A DNA stretch of 64,000 nt. Source: Skermania sp. ID1734. Lineage in GTDB: Bacteria > Actinomycetota > Actinomycetes > Mycobacteriales > Mycobacteriaceae. Every line of letters starts with the position of its first letter. Within the stretch, counting starts at the first letter, position 1. A program made the position numbers and the translations under genes. Under the pieces are notes generated by a model. It was not told the origin of the DNA and did no database searches. It saw only the letters and a list, made by a program, of their open reading frames with translations. This document shows positions 37,709 to 46,801 of this stretch, piece by piece. The stretch covers positions 62,001 through 126,000 of the forward strand of contig NZ_VLIY01000006.1 in assembly GCF_007489285.1 (NCBI RefSeq), read 5' to 3'.

Positions 37709-40285
37709 TCAGCGGTCGACGGCGCGTGCCGCGAGGGATCGCTGCACCCCGGCCCGTCCCTCGATGATCAGTCGGCGCAACGCCGGCGGGAGGTCTTGGG
37801 CGAGGAACTCGTCGGCGGCCTTGATCGCTTCGTCGCTGATCGCCCACGACGGGTACAGCCCGATGACGACGGTCTGAGCCACCTCGCTCGAGCGGCGCTC
37901 CCACACTCCGCGGACGTCGGAGAAGTACCGCTGCAGATAGGGCGCGAGCAGTTCGCGTTGCCCCACCGGAGCGAAGCCTTCGATGATGGCGCGGGCGGTG
38001 ATGTTCGGCACCGCATCGTCGTATACGGCGGTGGCCCAAGCCTGTTCCTTGACCTCGGCTTGCGGACGTGCGGCGGCAGCACGGGCGGCAAGGCGCCGAC
38101 CGGCGGCAGTGGGATCCCGCGCTATCTCGGCGTCGATGAACGGCGTTTCGGGACCGTCGGCGTCGATCTCGCCGGCAGCGGCCAACGCGTAGACCAACCG
38201 CCACCGCAAGTCGGTGTCGACGGTAAGCCCCGCCAAACCAACCGATTCGGGTTTGCAGTCGAGCAGTTCCTGCAGAACTTCGATGTGCCAGTCCGACAAC
38301 AATGAGCCGGTCAGCGCGTTGATGAATGCCAGTTGATGGTCCGAGCCTGGTGCCGCCTCGCGGGCGAGTTCGAGCAACCGGTTCGCGAAACCAGGCCAAC
38401 CTTCCGCAGCTGCCCAGTCCGGGTCCGCATAACTGCTCAGCGCTGTTTGCGCCTGCATCAAAAGACGCTGCACCACACCGACTTCGGTTTCCGCGCCCAC
38501 CCCGCGCTGCACCAGCGCGACGAAGTCACGGGCGCGGAACTCGGCCTGGCGCGTCATCTCCCACGCTGCCGACCACGCCAGCGTGCGGGGCAGTGGTTCG
38601 GCAATATCACCGATTCGGTTCACCAGGGTGGCAAGCGAATCCGCGTCGAGCCGCACCGAGCAGTAGGTGAGGTCGTCGTCGTTGAGCAAGACCAGATCGC
38701 CCCGCTGCACGCCGATCAGCTCGTTGACGTCGGTGCGCTCGGCAGCCGGGAGATCGAGTTCGACCCGCTTGGTGCGCACCAGCTTTCCGCCCTGGTCGGC
38801 GTAGATCCCGACCGCCAGGCGGTGCACCCGTCGCTCACCCGCACCGGGTTCGGCGCCCTCCTGCACGATGGCGAAGGAGGTGAACCGGCCCTGATCGTCG
38901 GTGTGGAAGTCCGGCCGCAGGATATTGAGGCCGGTCGTCTTGAGCCACTGCGCGCCCCAGTCGGAAAGGTCACGGCCGGAAGACTTTTCCAACGCCGCCA
39001 GCAGATCGTCGAATGTCGCGTTCTCGTAGGCATGGTCGGCGAAGTAATCCCGCAGACCGGCCAGGAACGGTTCCAGGCCCACGTAAGCGACGAGTTGCTT
39101 GAGCACGCTGGCGCCCTTGGCGTAGGTGATGCCATCGAAGTTCACCTCAACCGCCGCCAGGTCGGGGATATCGGCCGCGATGGGATGGGTGGAGGGCAAC
39201 TGATCCTGCCGGTACGCCCAGGACTTCTCGACGTTCGCAAACGTGGTCCAGGCGTTGGTGTATTCGGTGGCTTCGGCCTGGCACAGCACCGAGGCGAAAG
39301 TGGCGAAGGATTCGTTGAGCCACAGGTCGTCCCACCACTTCATGGTGACCAAGTCGCCGAACCACATGTGCGCCATCTCGTGCAGCACGGTTTCGGCGCG
39401 CCGCTCATAGGATGCGCGGGTGACCTTCGACCGGAAGACGTAGTCCTCGAGGAACGTCACCGCGCCCGCGTTCTCCATGGCGCCCGCGTTGAACTCGGGG
39501 ACGAACAACTGGTCGTACTTGCCGAACGCATAAGGAATGCCGAAATTCTTGTGGTAGAAGGCAAAACCTTGCTTCGTTTCGGTGAACAACCGGTCGGCAT
39601 CCATGTACTCCGCCAGCGAGGCACGGCAGAAGATGCGCAGCGGAATGGTGCCATAGGAATCTGTATAGCTGTCGCTCCAGTGCGCGTACGGGCCCGCGAT
39701 CAGCGCGACCAGGTAAGTGCTCATGCGGGGGGTGGTGGAGAAGTGGTGGGTATTTTCTTGACCGCCGTCGTTGCCCTTGGTGTGGCCGTTGGACACCACC
39801 TTCCAGTCGTGCGGCGCCGTCACCACAATGTCGAAGGTGGCCTTGAGATCCGGTTGGTCGAAACAGGCGAACATGCGCTTGGCATCGGCGGTTTCGAATT
39901 GCGAGTACAGGTAGACCGCATCGTCGGTGGGATCGACGAAGCGGTGTAGGCCCTCCCCGGTGTGCGAATATTCGCAATCCGCCTCGATCACGAGTTCGTT
40001 CGTCGACGCGAGGTTGTGCAGGGTGAGACCTTGGGATTCGTCGTAGCCGTCGACATCGATCGCCACGCCGTTGAGAACGGCGCTACGCAGCTTGGGTGCC
40101 ACCAGGTCCACGAAGGTGCTGGCTCCCTCGGTGGCGTAGAACGTAATGGTGCTGCGCGAAAAGAACGTGCCCACACTCGGATTACCGGCGCCGTCGGTGA
40201 GGTCGAGTTCGACGAGGTAATTGCGGACATCGAGCAGCGCGGCTCGTTCCGCGGCCTGGTCGCGGGTCAGATTGGGTGCTACCAC
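37709..40285 (-). CDS. pepN: Aminopeptidase N (M1 family)
   Basis: This 858-residue zinc metallopeptidase removes N-terminal amino acids from peptides. The exopeptidase motif GAMEN and the zinc site HEMAHMWFGDLVTMKWWDDLWLNESFA (HEXXH-x18-E) are intact. The N-terminal beta domain begins LTRDQAAERAALLDVRNYLVELDL, and the C-terminal ERAP1-like helical domain follows. Length matches Rv2467 (861). The start is GTG at 40285. It is transcribed leftward, convergent with the lipase gene. The cytoplasmic enzyme works downstream of the Clp protease in peptide turnover. Confidence 0.95.
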   Translation of the reverse strand: MVAPNLTRDQAAERAALLDVRNYLVELDLTDGAGNPSVGTFFSRSTITFYATEGASTFVDLVAPKLRSAVLNGVAIDVDGYDESQGLTLHNLASTNELVIEADCEYSHTGEGLHRFVDPTDDAVYLYSQFETADAKRMFACFDQPDLKATFDIVVTAPHDWKVVSNGHTKGNDGGQENTHHFSTTPRMSTYLVALIAGPYAHWSDSYTDSYGTIPLRIFCRASLAEYMDADRLFTETKQGFAFYHKNFGIPYAFGKYDQLFVPEFNAGAMENAGAVTFLEDYVFRSKVTRASYERRAETVLHEMAHMWFGDLVTMKWWDDLWLNESFATFASVLCQAEATEYTNAWTTFANVEKSWAYRQDQLPSTHPIAADIPDLAAVEVNFDGITYAKGASVLKQLVAYVGLEPFLAGLRDYFADHAYENATFDDLLAALEKSSGRDLSDWGAQWLKTTGLNILRPDFHTDDQGRFTSFAIVQEGAEPGAGERRVHRLAVGIYADQGGKLVRTKRVELDLPAAERTDVNELIGVQRGDLVLLNDDDLTYCSVRLDADSLATLVNRIGDIAEPLPRTLAWSAAWEMTRQAEFRARDFVALVQRGVGAETEVGVVQRLLMQAQTALSSYADPDWAAAEGWPGFANRLLELAREAAPGSDHQLAFINALTGSLLSDWHIEVLQELLDCKPESVGLAGLTVDTDLRWRLVYALAAAGEIDADGPETPFIDAEIARDPTAAGRRLAARAAAARPQAEVKEQAWATAVYDDAVPNITARAIIEGFAPVGQRELLAPYLQRYFSDVRGVWERRSSEVAQTVVIGLYPSWAISDEAIKAADEFLAQDLPPALRRLIIEGRAGVQRSLAARAVDR

Positions 40286-40310
40286 TGGTCGTGCTCCTTC
40301 GAGGCGAGAA

Positions 40311-41531
40311 TCAGGCGTCTTCGAGCGGCACCGAGGGATCGGCTAGCCGTGCGGGATCGACCGATCTGCCGGAGTTGATGAGCTCCTTGAACTTATCGGT
40401 CACATCCCAGATGTTCACGTTCATGGCCGCTTTCACGCGGCGGTCATCATCGAGCCAGAACGCCAGAAACTCGCGCTTGTCCGTGTCGCCGCGGACAACC
40501 ACCTGCGCATAGTCCGTGGCGTAACCGGTGTACTCCATCCCGAGGTCGTATTGGTCGGTGAAGAAGTAGGGGAGGCGGTCGTAGGCGGTGTCCTTGCCGA
40601 CCAGCGTGGCGGCCGCGACGGCTGGCTGATTGAGCGCATTTGCCCAGTGCTCGACGCGAACCGTGCCCAGCGTCGGATGTTGCTCCTCGGCGATGTCGCC
40701 CACCGCGACGATGTCCGGATCGCTGGTGCGCAGCGACGCGTCGACCTGGACGCCCTTGTTGGTGTCCAGTCCCGCGTCGCTGGCCAGCGCAATGTTGGGG
40801 CGGGCGCCCACGGCGACCAGTACGGCGTCGGCCGAGATGGTCGAACCGTCACCGAGCCGCACTCCGCTGGCGCGGCCGTCGTCGGTGGTGATTTCGGAGA
40901 CCTTCGCAGTGAAGTGGAATTCGACGCCGTGCTGACGGTGGAGTTCGGCGAAGACCGCGCCCATTTCGGGGCCTAGTGCGGCTTGCAACGGGTGCTCGGC
41001 GGCCTCGACGACGGTCACCTCGGTTCCGGCCTCACGCGCGGCCGCGGCCACCTCGAGCCCGATCCAGCCCGCACCGATGATCGCCAGCCGCTTACCGGGA
41101 CCGAACAGTGACTTCAGTGCGTCGGACTCTTCGACGTTGCGTAGGTAATAGACACCGGCGGCGTCGGCGCCGGGGATCGGCGGTCGTGCCGATGATGACC
41201 CGGTAGCCAGCACCAGCTTGTCGTAGGACAGTGTGGAACCGTCCGGCAGGGATACGGTCTTTGCGTCGCGGTCCACACCGGTGACGGTGGTGCCGAGCTG
41301 CAGATCGACATGGTGGTCGCGGAACCACTGGCGCGGCTGCAAGACGATCTCGTCGAACGACTTCTTGCCCTGCAGATACTCCTTGGACAACGGCGGTCGG
41401 TCGTAAGGAAGATGCTCCTCCGCGCCGATCAGCACCACCCGCCCGGGGAAATCGTTGTCGCGCAGCGCCTCTGCCGTCTTGGCTCCGGCCAGGCCAGCGC
41501 CGACGATGACGATCGTTTGCTCATCGGACAT
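40311..41531 (-). CDS. NAD(P)/FAD ferredoxin reductase
   Basis: This 406-residue flavoprotein has TIVIVGAGLAGAKTAEALRDNDF, then YDRPPLSKEYL, the second Rossmann motif LAIIGAGWIGLEVAAAAREAG and the FAD-contact IVAVGDIAEEQHPTLG, with a C-terminal reductase domain (FWLDDDRRVKAAMNVNIWD). It is a typical ferredoxin-NAD(P)+ reductase of the type that serves cytochrome P450 or Rieske systems. No ferredoxin gene is adjacent, so the partner is unknown. It resembles the rubredoxin reductase at 17409-18614. The ATG at 41531 has AAAGGAG upstream; the nine-residue extension to 41558 is not needed. It is divergent from the Rv2466c-like gene. Confidence 0.87.
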   Translation of the reverse strand: MSDEQTIVIVGAGLAGAKTAEALRDNDFPGRVVLIGAEEHLPYDRPPLSKEYLQGKKSFDEIVLQPRQWFRDHHVDLQLGTTVTGVDRDAKTVSLPDGSTLSYDKLVLATGSSSARPPIPGADAAGVYYLRNVEESDALKSLFGPGKRLAIIGAGWIGLEVAAAAREAGTEVTVVEAAEHPLQAALGPEMGAVFAELHRQHGVEFHFTAKVSEITTDDGRASGVRLGDGSTISADAVLVAVGARPNIALASDAGLDTNKGVQVDASLRTSDPDIVAVGDIAEEQHPTLGTVRVEHWANALNQPAVAAATLVGKDTAYDRLPYFFTDQYDLGMEYTGYATDYAQVVVRGDTDKREFLAFWLDDDRRVKAAMNVNIWDVTDKFKELINSGRSVDPARLADPSVPLEDA

Positions 41532-41656
41532 TTCGACCACTCCTTTTCGTTGCGGCAAGTCGTGCGCGATGAGTGCTGGTGGAGCGCACCGCGCCGTTCG
41601 GCAATCGCGTCGTCGTTCGATCTGCCTTCGACCCTAGTGCGCCCCACCGACACCGC

Positions 41657-41682
41657 GGAATGATCTCGCCATGCAACCGGTT
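41657..41682 (+). promoter_or_regulatory. SigH-like promoter of the Rv2466c-like gene
   Basis: GGAATG (41657-41662) is followed 17 nt later by GTT (41680-41682), matching the SigH-type GGAA/GTT consensus. In M. tuberculosis Rv2466c is a SigH-regulated gene, which supports the reading. The gap to the ATG is about 57 nt. Confidence 0.5.
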
Positions 41683-41738
41683 GTTGTTGAGGAATAGTTG
41701 TGAGCGAAGCTAACCGCGGCATGGAAGGGTGAGCGCTG

Positions 41739-42386
41739 ATGAGTTCTGCGTCGGACGGCGGCAAGGACACCGCTGATTTCTGGTTCGACCCGCTGTGTCC
41801 GTGGTGCTGGATCACGTCACGCTGGATTCTCGAGGTCGAGAAGGTTCGCGACGTCGAGGTGAACTTCCACGTGATGAGTCTGGCGATCCTCAATGAGGGA
41901 AGGGCCGTCGACGACAACTACCGCAATCTCGTAGAGGCCGGCAGGGGACCGGTGCGCGTGGCGATCGCGGCCGCCCAACGCTTCGGCGATCAGGTGCTGC
42001 CGCCGCTGTACACGGCGATGGGTACCCGGATTCACGAGCGGCGCAGCGAATATGAACGCGACAGCTACGCCGAGACTCTCGCTGCGGTGATCGCCGATTC
42101 GCTCGCCGAGGTGGGGCTGCCTGCGGATCTCGCAGCCGCGGCCGAGAGCACCGAGTACGACGATGCGCTGTCCAAGAGCCACCACGCCGGAATGGACGCG
42201 GTCGGCGACGACGTGGGCACGCCGACCATTCACGTCAACGGCGTCGCTTTCTTCGGCCCCGTGCTGTCCCGGATTCCGCGCGGTGAGGAAGCCGGCAAAC
42301 TCTGGGACGCTTCCGTGGCGTTGGCGGCGTACCCGCACTTCTTCGAGCTGAAGCGGACGCGGACCGAGGGTCCGCAGTTCGACTGA
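41739..42386 (+). CDS. Mycothiol-dependent DsbA-family reductase, Rv2466c-like
   Basis: This 215-residue thioredoxin-fold protein has the active site [16 protein letters not shown] (CPWC) near the N-terminus and a helical insertion. Rv2466c is reduced by mycothiol, protects against oxidative stress and activates nitro prodrugs such as TP053. The cis-Pro motif is GTPTIHVNG. It is cytoplasmic, with no signal peptide. The ATG at 41739 follows GAAGGGTGAGC. The SigH-like promoter upstream implies induction by thiol stress. It is transcribed away from the ferredoxin reductase gene. Confidence 0.9.
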   Translation: MSSASDGGKDTADFWFDPLCPWCWITSRWILEVEKVRDVEVNFHVMSLAILNEGRAVDDNYRNLVEAGRGPVRVAIAAAQRFGDQVLPPLYTAMGTRIHERRSEYERDSYAETLAAVIADSLAEVGLPADLAAAAESTEYDDALSKSHHAGMDAVGDDVGTPTIHVNGVAFFGPVLSRIPRGEEAGKLWDASVALAAYPHFFELKRTRTEGPQFD

Positions 42387-42391
42387 CCGAT

Positions 42392-43339
42392 CTACCCTGT
42401 TGTCCAGTTGGCGGGTGGTTGCGCGGGGCCGGTGACCATCGGTTGGGTCGGCGCGGTGCGCGCCGGATGCGGACGCCAAAACAGGTTCCCGTCGCGCGAG
42501 CGGTCCCGCAGGGCATGCGCTCGCCAGGTCAGCACGGGATGCGTCGCCAACAGGTTGTTCAGCCACACGAACAGGCCGGTTTCCGTGCGGGCGCGGTCGG
42601 CGAGTTCGTCGAAACCGACATGCTGGTTGAGGTACTTGCCGGCACCGAGGGTTGCCATCGCCCCGGACGCACCCTGCGGACGATTGACGAAGCCGTGGTT
42701 GTCGGCGGTGTACTCCATAGCCCGCGACAGCGACGAACCGAGCACCGGCAGATATTGCATGGCAAACATTGCCAGCTGTCGCCAGTACGAAACATGCCCG
42801 GCGGCAATGTGTCCCACCTCGTGGCCGATGATGAAGGCCAGCGCATCCGGGTTCCGAGCCTGCCCGCCGACCTCGAACAGGTCGCTGTAGACGGTGACGA
42901 AGCGGCGGAATCCGTGGCCGGCCGCGAACGCGTTGATCTGACCGTTGCCCAGCACCACGAAGGCATCGGGAACGTAGCTCATCCCGAACCGCTGCGCGGC
43001 CTCGACGACCAGGTAATAGCCCTCGGGAAACTGGGTGGGCGTCATCTGGATCCCGTTGACGCGCGGACTGGCGTAAGTCAGCCCGCGCCGGATGAACACG
43101 ACCACTGGTGCCAGCAGGATCAGCAACAGAAAGTCGCTGACCTGACCGGTGGCGACCGCGGAGATGCCGGCGGTGTACAGCGCGACCGTGCAGACGGTTA
43201 CGAGTACCAGCAGCGGGATTTCCCACGAGTGAAACGCGGGCCGGCCGTACGGTGACAAACTGCGCGGCGCCGGCGGTTGCGGCCACTGATCGGCCGGCGC
43301 CGGACCGAAGGGTGCGGGTGCGGGAAGCTTGGAGGCCAT
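42392..43339 (-). CDS. M48-family membrane metalloprotease
   Basis: This 315-residue protein has a Pro-rich N-terminal cytoplasmic segment (about 1-35) and two transmembrane helices (IPLLVLVTVCTVALYTAGISAVATG; FLLLILLAPVVVFI). The zinc site is HEVGHIAAGH (HEXXH), with the third ligand in SRAMEYTADNHGF. HtpX-like proteases degrade damaged membrane proteins. The start is an ATG at 43339, with a TACTGT -10-like element 8 nt upstream, so the mRNA may be leaderless. It converges with the Rv2466c-like gene 5 bp from its stop. The M. tuberculosis counterpart was not identified. Confidence 0.86.
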   Translation of the reverse strand: MASKLPAPAPFGPAPADQWPQPPAPRSLSPYGRPAFHSWEIPLLVLVTVCTVALYTAGISAVATGQVSDFLLLILLAPVVVFIRRGLTYASPRVNGIQMTPTQFPEGYYLVVEAAQRFGMSYVPDAFVVLGNGQINAFAAGHGFRRFVTVYSDLFEVGGQARNPDALAFIIGHEVGHIAAGHVSYWRQLAMFAMQYLPVLGSSLSRAMEYTADNHGFVNRPQGASGAMATLGAGKYLNQHVGFDELADRARTETGLFVWLNNLLATHPVLTWRAHALRDRSRDGNLFWRPHPARTAPTQPMVTGPAQPPANWTTG

Positions 43340-43449
43340 AGCACGTGACAGTAGTCATTGCCGGTATTCGCCGTCTGCCAGAATTGTTGCCATGACCCGC
43401 GATCAGCCGCCAATCGAGCGGCCAGTCACCACGAGCGGTAGCCAGTAGT

Positions 43450-44247
43450 ATGCCCGAAGGTCCCACGTTGCACCGGCTAGCCCGCGTGCACCAGCAACAG
43501 TTCGCCGGTTCGCCGGTGCGGGTGTCCAGCCCGCAAGGAAAGTTCGCCGAGGGCGCGGCCCTGGTCGACGGCAGAGTGCTGGTCAAAGCCGAAGCCTGGG
43601 GCAAACACCTGCTGCACCACTACGACTCCGGGCTGATGGTGCACGTGCACCTGGGCTTGTACGGTGCGTTCTCGGAAGCTGTGCTGCCGATGGGTGAGCC
43701 CGTTGGACAGGTGCGGATGCGAATGGTCGGCGAGGGTTTCGGCGCTGACCTGCGCGGGCCCACCGCATGTGAGGTTCTGCATGCGCCGGAATGGGAGGCG
43801 ATCGCGGCGCGCCTCGGCCCGGATCCGTTGCGGCGCAAGGCTGATCCGGAGCTAGCGTGGGCCCGAATCGCCAAGTCGCGCAAGCCGATCGGCGCATTGC
43901 TGATGGATCAGCGGGTACTGGCCGGGGTCGGCAACGTCTATCGCGCCGAATTGTTGTTTCGGCACGAGGTTTCCCCGTTTCGGCCGGGCACCGACATGGA
44001 CCGCGAAACCTGGGCTGCCATGTGGGACGACCTGGTGCAGTTGATGCGAATAGCGTTGCGGCGCGGCAAGATAATCACCATTCGTCGTGAAGACGACCAC
44101 GGCGAACCCGGCTACGCAAAGGGTCGGCCACGCACTTACGTCTATCGCCGCATCGGGTCGAACTGTCGAATCTGCGGCACGCCGGTTGCCCATCAAGTCA
44201 TGGAAGGCCGAAACCTGTTCTGGTGCCCCACCTGCCAAGCCGGCTAG
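43450..44247 (+). CDS. nei1: Endonuclease VIII / formamidopyrimidine-type DNA glycosylase
   Basis: This 265-residue DNA repair enzyme removes oxidised pyrimidines. The N-terminus is PEGPTLHRLARVHQQQF, where Pro2 is the nucleophile after Met removal and Glu3 is catalytic. The helix-two-turn-helix contains LMDQRVLAGVGNVYRAELLF, and the C-terminal zinc finger is Cx2C-x16-Cx2C (CRICG and CPTCQ). It matches Rv2464c, conserved between pepN and tig in mycobacteria. The ATG at 43450 begins the mature PEGP exactly. The stop overlaps the convergent gene by 4 bp. Confidence 0.93.
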   Translation: MPEGPTLHRLARVHQQQFAGSPVRVSSPQGKFAEGAALVDGRVLVKAEAWGKHLLHHYDSGLMVHVHLGLYGAFSEAVLPMGEPVGQVRMRMVGEGFGADLRGPTACEVLHAPEWEAIAARLGPDPLRRKADPELAWARIAKSRKPIGALLMDQRVLAGVGNVYRAELLFRHEVSPFRPGTDMDRETWAAMWDDLVQLMRIALRRGKIITIRREDDHGEPGYAKGRPRTYVYRRIGSNCRICGTPVAHQVMEGRNLFWCPTCQAG

Positions 44248-45131
44248 AAACCGCCATCGAACCCGCCGCCGTCAAAGCCGCCGCCGTCGAAACCGCCCCA
44301 ATCGCCGCCACTCCAGTCGCCGCCGCTCGGGTCGCCGCCGCTCGGGTCGCCGCCGCTCGGGTCGCCGCCGCTCGGGTCGCCGCCGCTCGGGTCGCCGCCG
44401 TCGGGGCCGGCCCAGTCGCCTTGACTGTCGGCGAAATCGGCTGACTGGTCGGCGTTTGCGGCATCGAAGCCATCCTGGTAGCCGTCCCCGTAGCCGTTAG
44501 CAAACGCGTTCTCGTCGTACCCGACGCCGGACATCCCCGAGAACAGCGAGGAGAACAGCAGCATGGAACCGACGCCCCACGCACCTCCGATCAGGGCGGG
44601 GCGCCACCAGGGTTCCGAATACCAACCGGCGGGGACGGGACGGCCCGCGACCCGGCCACCCGGAAAGTAGTTGGGTGTCTGGGCAGATGGGTTCGGCGAG
44701 GCGGCCACCTGCCGGCCCTCGAAGTCGATCTTGCGGTCCTCGCTGACTCGACCCGCGGACTGTTGTCCGGCCAGCGTGGGAATCTCCGGGCCGGGATCCA
44801 TGTTCATCGCGATGCGTGCCGCCCGAATGTAGTAAAGCCCTTCCAGAGCAGTCTGTTTCGCGATCCTGGCCTGGGTGACCGTCTGTGCCTGGTCGATTTG
44901 CGACCCGGCGGCATTGAGCCGCTCCGAAGCGTCGGCCAGCGCCTGCTTTGCGGCATCGTTGGAGCCGACCAGCATGTACACCTGACCGCCCAGCCGCTCG
45001 ATCGCCTGGCGCGCATCGGCTTTCGCGTCTGCCAGTTGCTCAGAATTAGCGCGCTGGCCGGAGCGTCGAGTTGCGGCGATGACGACGAGGCCGACCACGA
45101 CGACGAGTACGAGGACGAGCACAAGTTCCAC
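44244..45131 (-). CDS. Membrane-anchored DUF1542-type protein with Gly/Asp repeats
   Basis: This 295-residue protein starts with one membrane helix (ELVLVLVLVVVVGLVVIAAT). A helical DUF1542-like region (about 30-115) follows: NSEQLADAKADARQAIERLGGQVYMLVGSNDAAKQALADASERLNAAGSQIDQAQTV. A second hydrophobic segment lies near WRPALIGGAWGVGSMLLF. The tail is acidic and glycine-rich, with five GGDPS units followed by GGGFDGGGFDGGF. The repeats come from a 15-bp tandem DNA repeat (44316-44400). Function is unknown; similar tails occur on envelope proteins. It overlaps the convergent nei1 stop. Confidence 0.8.
   Translation of the reverse strand: MELVLVLVLVVVVGLVVIAATRRSGQRANSEQLADAKADARQAIERLGGQVYMLVGSNDAAKQALADASERLNAAGSQIDQAQTVTQARIAKQTALEGLYYIRAARIAMNMDPGPEIPTLAGQQSAGRVSEDRKIDFEGRQVAASPNPSAQTPNYFPGGRVAGRPVPAGWYSEPWWRPALIGGAWGVGSMLLFSSLFSGMSGVGYDENAFANGYGDGYQDGFDAANADQSADFADSQGDWAGPDGGDPSGGDPSGGDPSGGDPSGGDPSGGDWSGGDWGGFDGGGFDGGGFDGGF
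44316..44400. repeat. 15-bp tandem repeat coding GGDPS
   Basis: GTCGCCGCCGCTCGG occurs five times in exact succession (44316-44390), plus a 10-bp partial copy. Being a multiple of three, copy-number change keeps the reading frame. Confidence 0.95.
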
Positions 45132-45320
45132 GACAGTCCTTCCGACGGTCCGGTATTCGCCAGCCTACCGACCTGGGTGCCGGGCGCCCGCCGTCGAAAC
45201 CGGACCGCAGGATCGGACATCGCCGGAAAATGTCGACAGAACCGATCCAAATCGGCGAGGTATCCGAATAGCATCCAGCGAAGAGCTGCCAAATACTCGC
45301 CGTAGAGAGGTCGTCAGCCA

Positions 45321-46040
45321 ATGGCCAAGACGAAGCAGGGACAACATCGGCTCGACAGTAAATTCCACCGCCCATTGGCTATTGCCGTGGTCACTGCGCT
45401 GCCGGTGGCCATCGCGGCGGCCGGCGCCGGCGTTGCCAACGCCGACCCGGTGACACCCGCGGTGCCGTTCCCCGTCGTACTGAACGACGTTGCCTACCAA
45501 GCTCCGGCTGTACGCAACGCGCCTGGTATCCGTCCGATCCCAGAAGCTGGTCTTCTCGGGCCGATCATGGGCCTGCACGCGCCGACTCCGGTCGCGCCGG
45601 TGGCGCCAATTGCCGCGCCCCCGGGCAAGATCCGCATCGGTGATCTGCAGGTCGACACCCCCAGCGTGCTCGACGCGCCGACCACCAAGCAGATCAACGA
45701 CACCGCAGCCGGGATGGAGGCGCAACTGGCCACGGCCGGCGACTCGATCGGATTGTCGCCGCAGCGTTCCGACCGGCTGGCCGCCTCCACCCTCGGTGAT
45801 ACGGCGATCGGTGCCGGCATCGCGATGGGGACCGTCGGCTTTCCGTTCGCCGCCGTCGGCGGGTTGGTCGGCGGCTTGGCCGGCCTGATCGCCGGGGTGC
45901 CGTTCCTGCCCGGCGGCCTGGTCGTGTTGCCGGTCGTGGGCGCGGCAATCGGCGCGGCCGTGACTGCGGCGCCATTTGCCGCGGTCGGCGGGGGAATCGG
46001 TGCCGTGGTGGGCGCTGGGACGGCGTTGGCTCAGCCCTGA
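45321..46040 (+). CDS. Secreted hydrophobic-tailed hypothetical protein
   Basis: This 239-residue protein has a signal peptide (HRPLAIAVVTALPVAIAAAGAGVANADP, likely cleaved after ANA). A Pro/Ala-rich middle (about 40-110) precedes a long glycine/alanine hydrophobic region (GAGIAMGTVGFPFAAVGGLVGGLAGLIAGVPFLPGG...GAGTAL) that could insert in a membrane. No catalytic motif is seen. It is divergent from the DUF1542-type gene across 189 bp. AGAGAGG lies upstream of the ATG. Similar proteins are common in mycobacterial envelopes; function is unknown. Confidence 0.75.
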   Translation: MAKTKQGQHRLDSKFHRPLAIAVVTALPVAIAAAGAGVANADPVTPAVPFPVVLNDVAYQAPAVRNAPGIRPIPEAGLLGPIMGLHAPTPVAPVAPIAAPPGKIRIGDLQVDTPSVLDAPTTKQINDTAAGMEAQLATAGDSIGLSPQRSDRLAASTLGDTAIGAGIAMGTVGFPFAAVGGLVGGLAGLIAGVPFLPGGLVVLPVVGAAIGAAVTAAPFAAVGGGIGAVVGAGTALAQP

Positions 46041-46076
46041 GCCCCCTGAGCGACAGGGGCGCGGGATGAGCGCGGG

Positions 46077-46445
46077 TTACGCGCTCTGCGAAAGCTGGCC
46101 GAGGTTCAAGCTGCCCAGTAGCGACTGCAAGGGGTCGGTTGTCTGCGACTGCTGGTTTTGCGGCAGCAGTTGCTGGAGACCGAGCGGTTGTTGTTGTTGT
46201 TGTTGTTGTTGCTGCTGCTGCCAGGGCGGCGTCAGGTTCTGCGGCGCCCAGTTGCCAGGGCCGTTTCGGTGGTGGTGCCATCGAGGGTCGTTGTTGTTCC
46301 AGTTGTTGTCGACTGGATTGACGCCGGGCAACGTGTCTGCGATCGCGGGCGCCGCAATAGCCGCCAACGGGATTGTTGCGAGTGCGGCGGCCGTCGCCAC
46401 TCGTAGGCTCGTGCGTCGAAATGAGCAGAACTGCACAATGATCAC
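46077..46445 (-). CDS. Small secreted Gln-rich protein with polyglutamine tract
   Basis: This protein of about 122 residues has a signal peptide (RRTSLRVATAAALATIPLAAIAAPAIA) followed by a short mature chain (DTLPGVNPVDNNWNNNDPRWHHHRNG). It then has an 11-residue polyglutamine run and the tail LQQLLPQNQQSQTTDPLQSLLGSLNLGQLSQSA. The chosen start is the GTG at 46445; the frame is open to 46523 but that part lacks features. Asn/His/Gln richness suggests a flexible or aggregation-prone extracellular peptide. Function is unknown. It is convergent with the previous gene. Confidence 0.6.
   Translation of the reverse strand: MIIVQFCSFRRTSLRVATAAALATIPLAAIAAPAIADTLPGVNPVDNNWNNNDPRWHHHRNGPGNWAPQNLTPPWQQQQQQQQQQQPLGLQQLLPQNQQSQTTDPLQSLLGSLNLGQLSQSA
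46188..46220. repeat. Trinucleotide repeat encoding polyglutamine
   Basis: Eight TTG and three CTG triplets in a row (CAA x8 and CAG x3 on the coding strand) encode the Gln run. Such simple repeats can vary in length by slippage. Confidence 0.95.
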
Positions 46446-46581
46446 CCCTGAACTCCGGCCGGGTTGGCGCCGTGAGAATCCCAGCGGTCGATAGACGATG
46501 CAGCAAATGGCGCCGCAACCCATCGCAGTGCCGTCGGCTCGAGAAAGACTGTTGTGCGCCTGGGAATTAGGTGGGGATCGG

Positions 46582-46652
46582 AGCCGATGACGGGAATCGA
46601 ACCCGCGTAACCAGTTTGGAAGACTGGGGCTCTACCATTGAGCTACATCGGC
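46582..46652 (-). tRNA. tRNA-Gly (TCC)
   Basis: Minus-strand cloverleaf: acceptor GCCGATG pairs with CATCGGC, the anticodon loop CTTCCAA gives TCC, and the T-arm is GTTCGATTC. CCA is not encoded. In M. smegmatis the tRNA-Gly beside tig contains the attB of phage L5; this copy appears uninterrupted, with no integrase nearby. Confidence 0.95.
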
Positions 46653-46801
46653 AGGCATACGACACCTGAGGGATCGCCACTGATGTCGTGTGCGTTGAAA
46701 GACTGTACCGAATGCCGCTGTCGGATCGGTAATCGGCGTGAGGCTGTAGGATCATGAGCCGGATCTGGCGCATGGGTAGGTCGGATCGCCAGGAGATGTC
46801 A

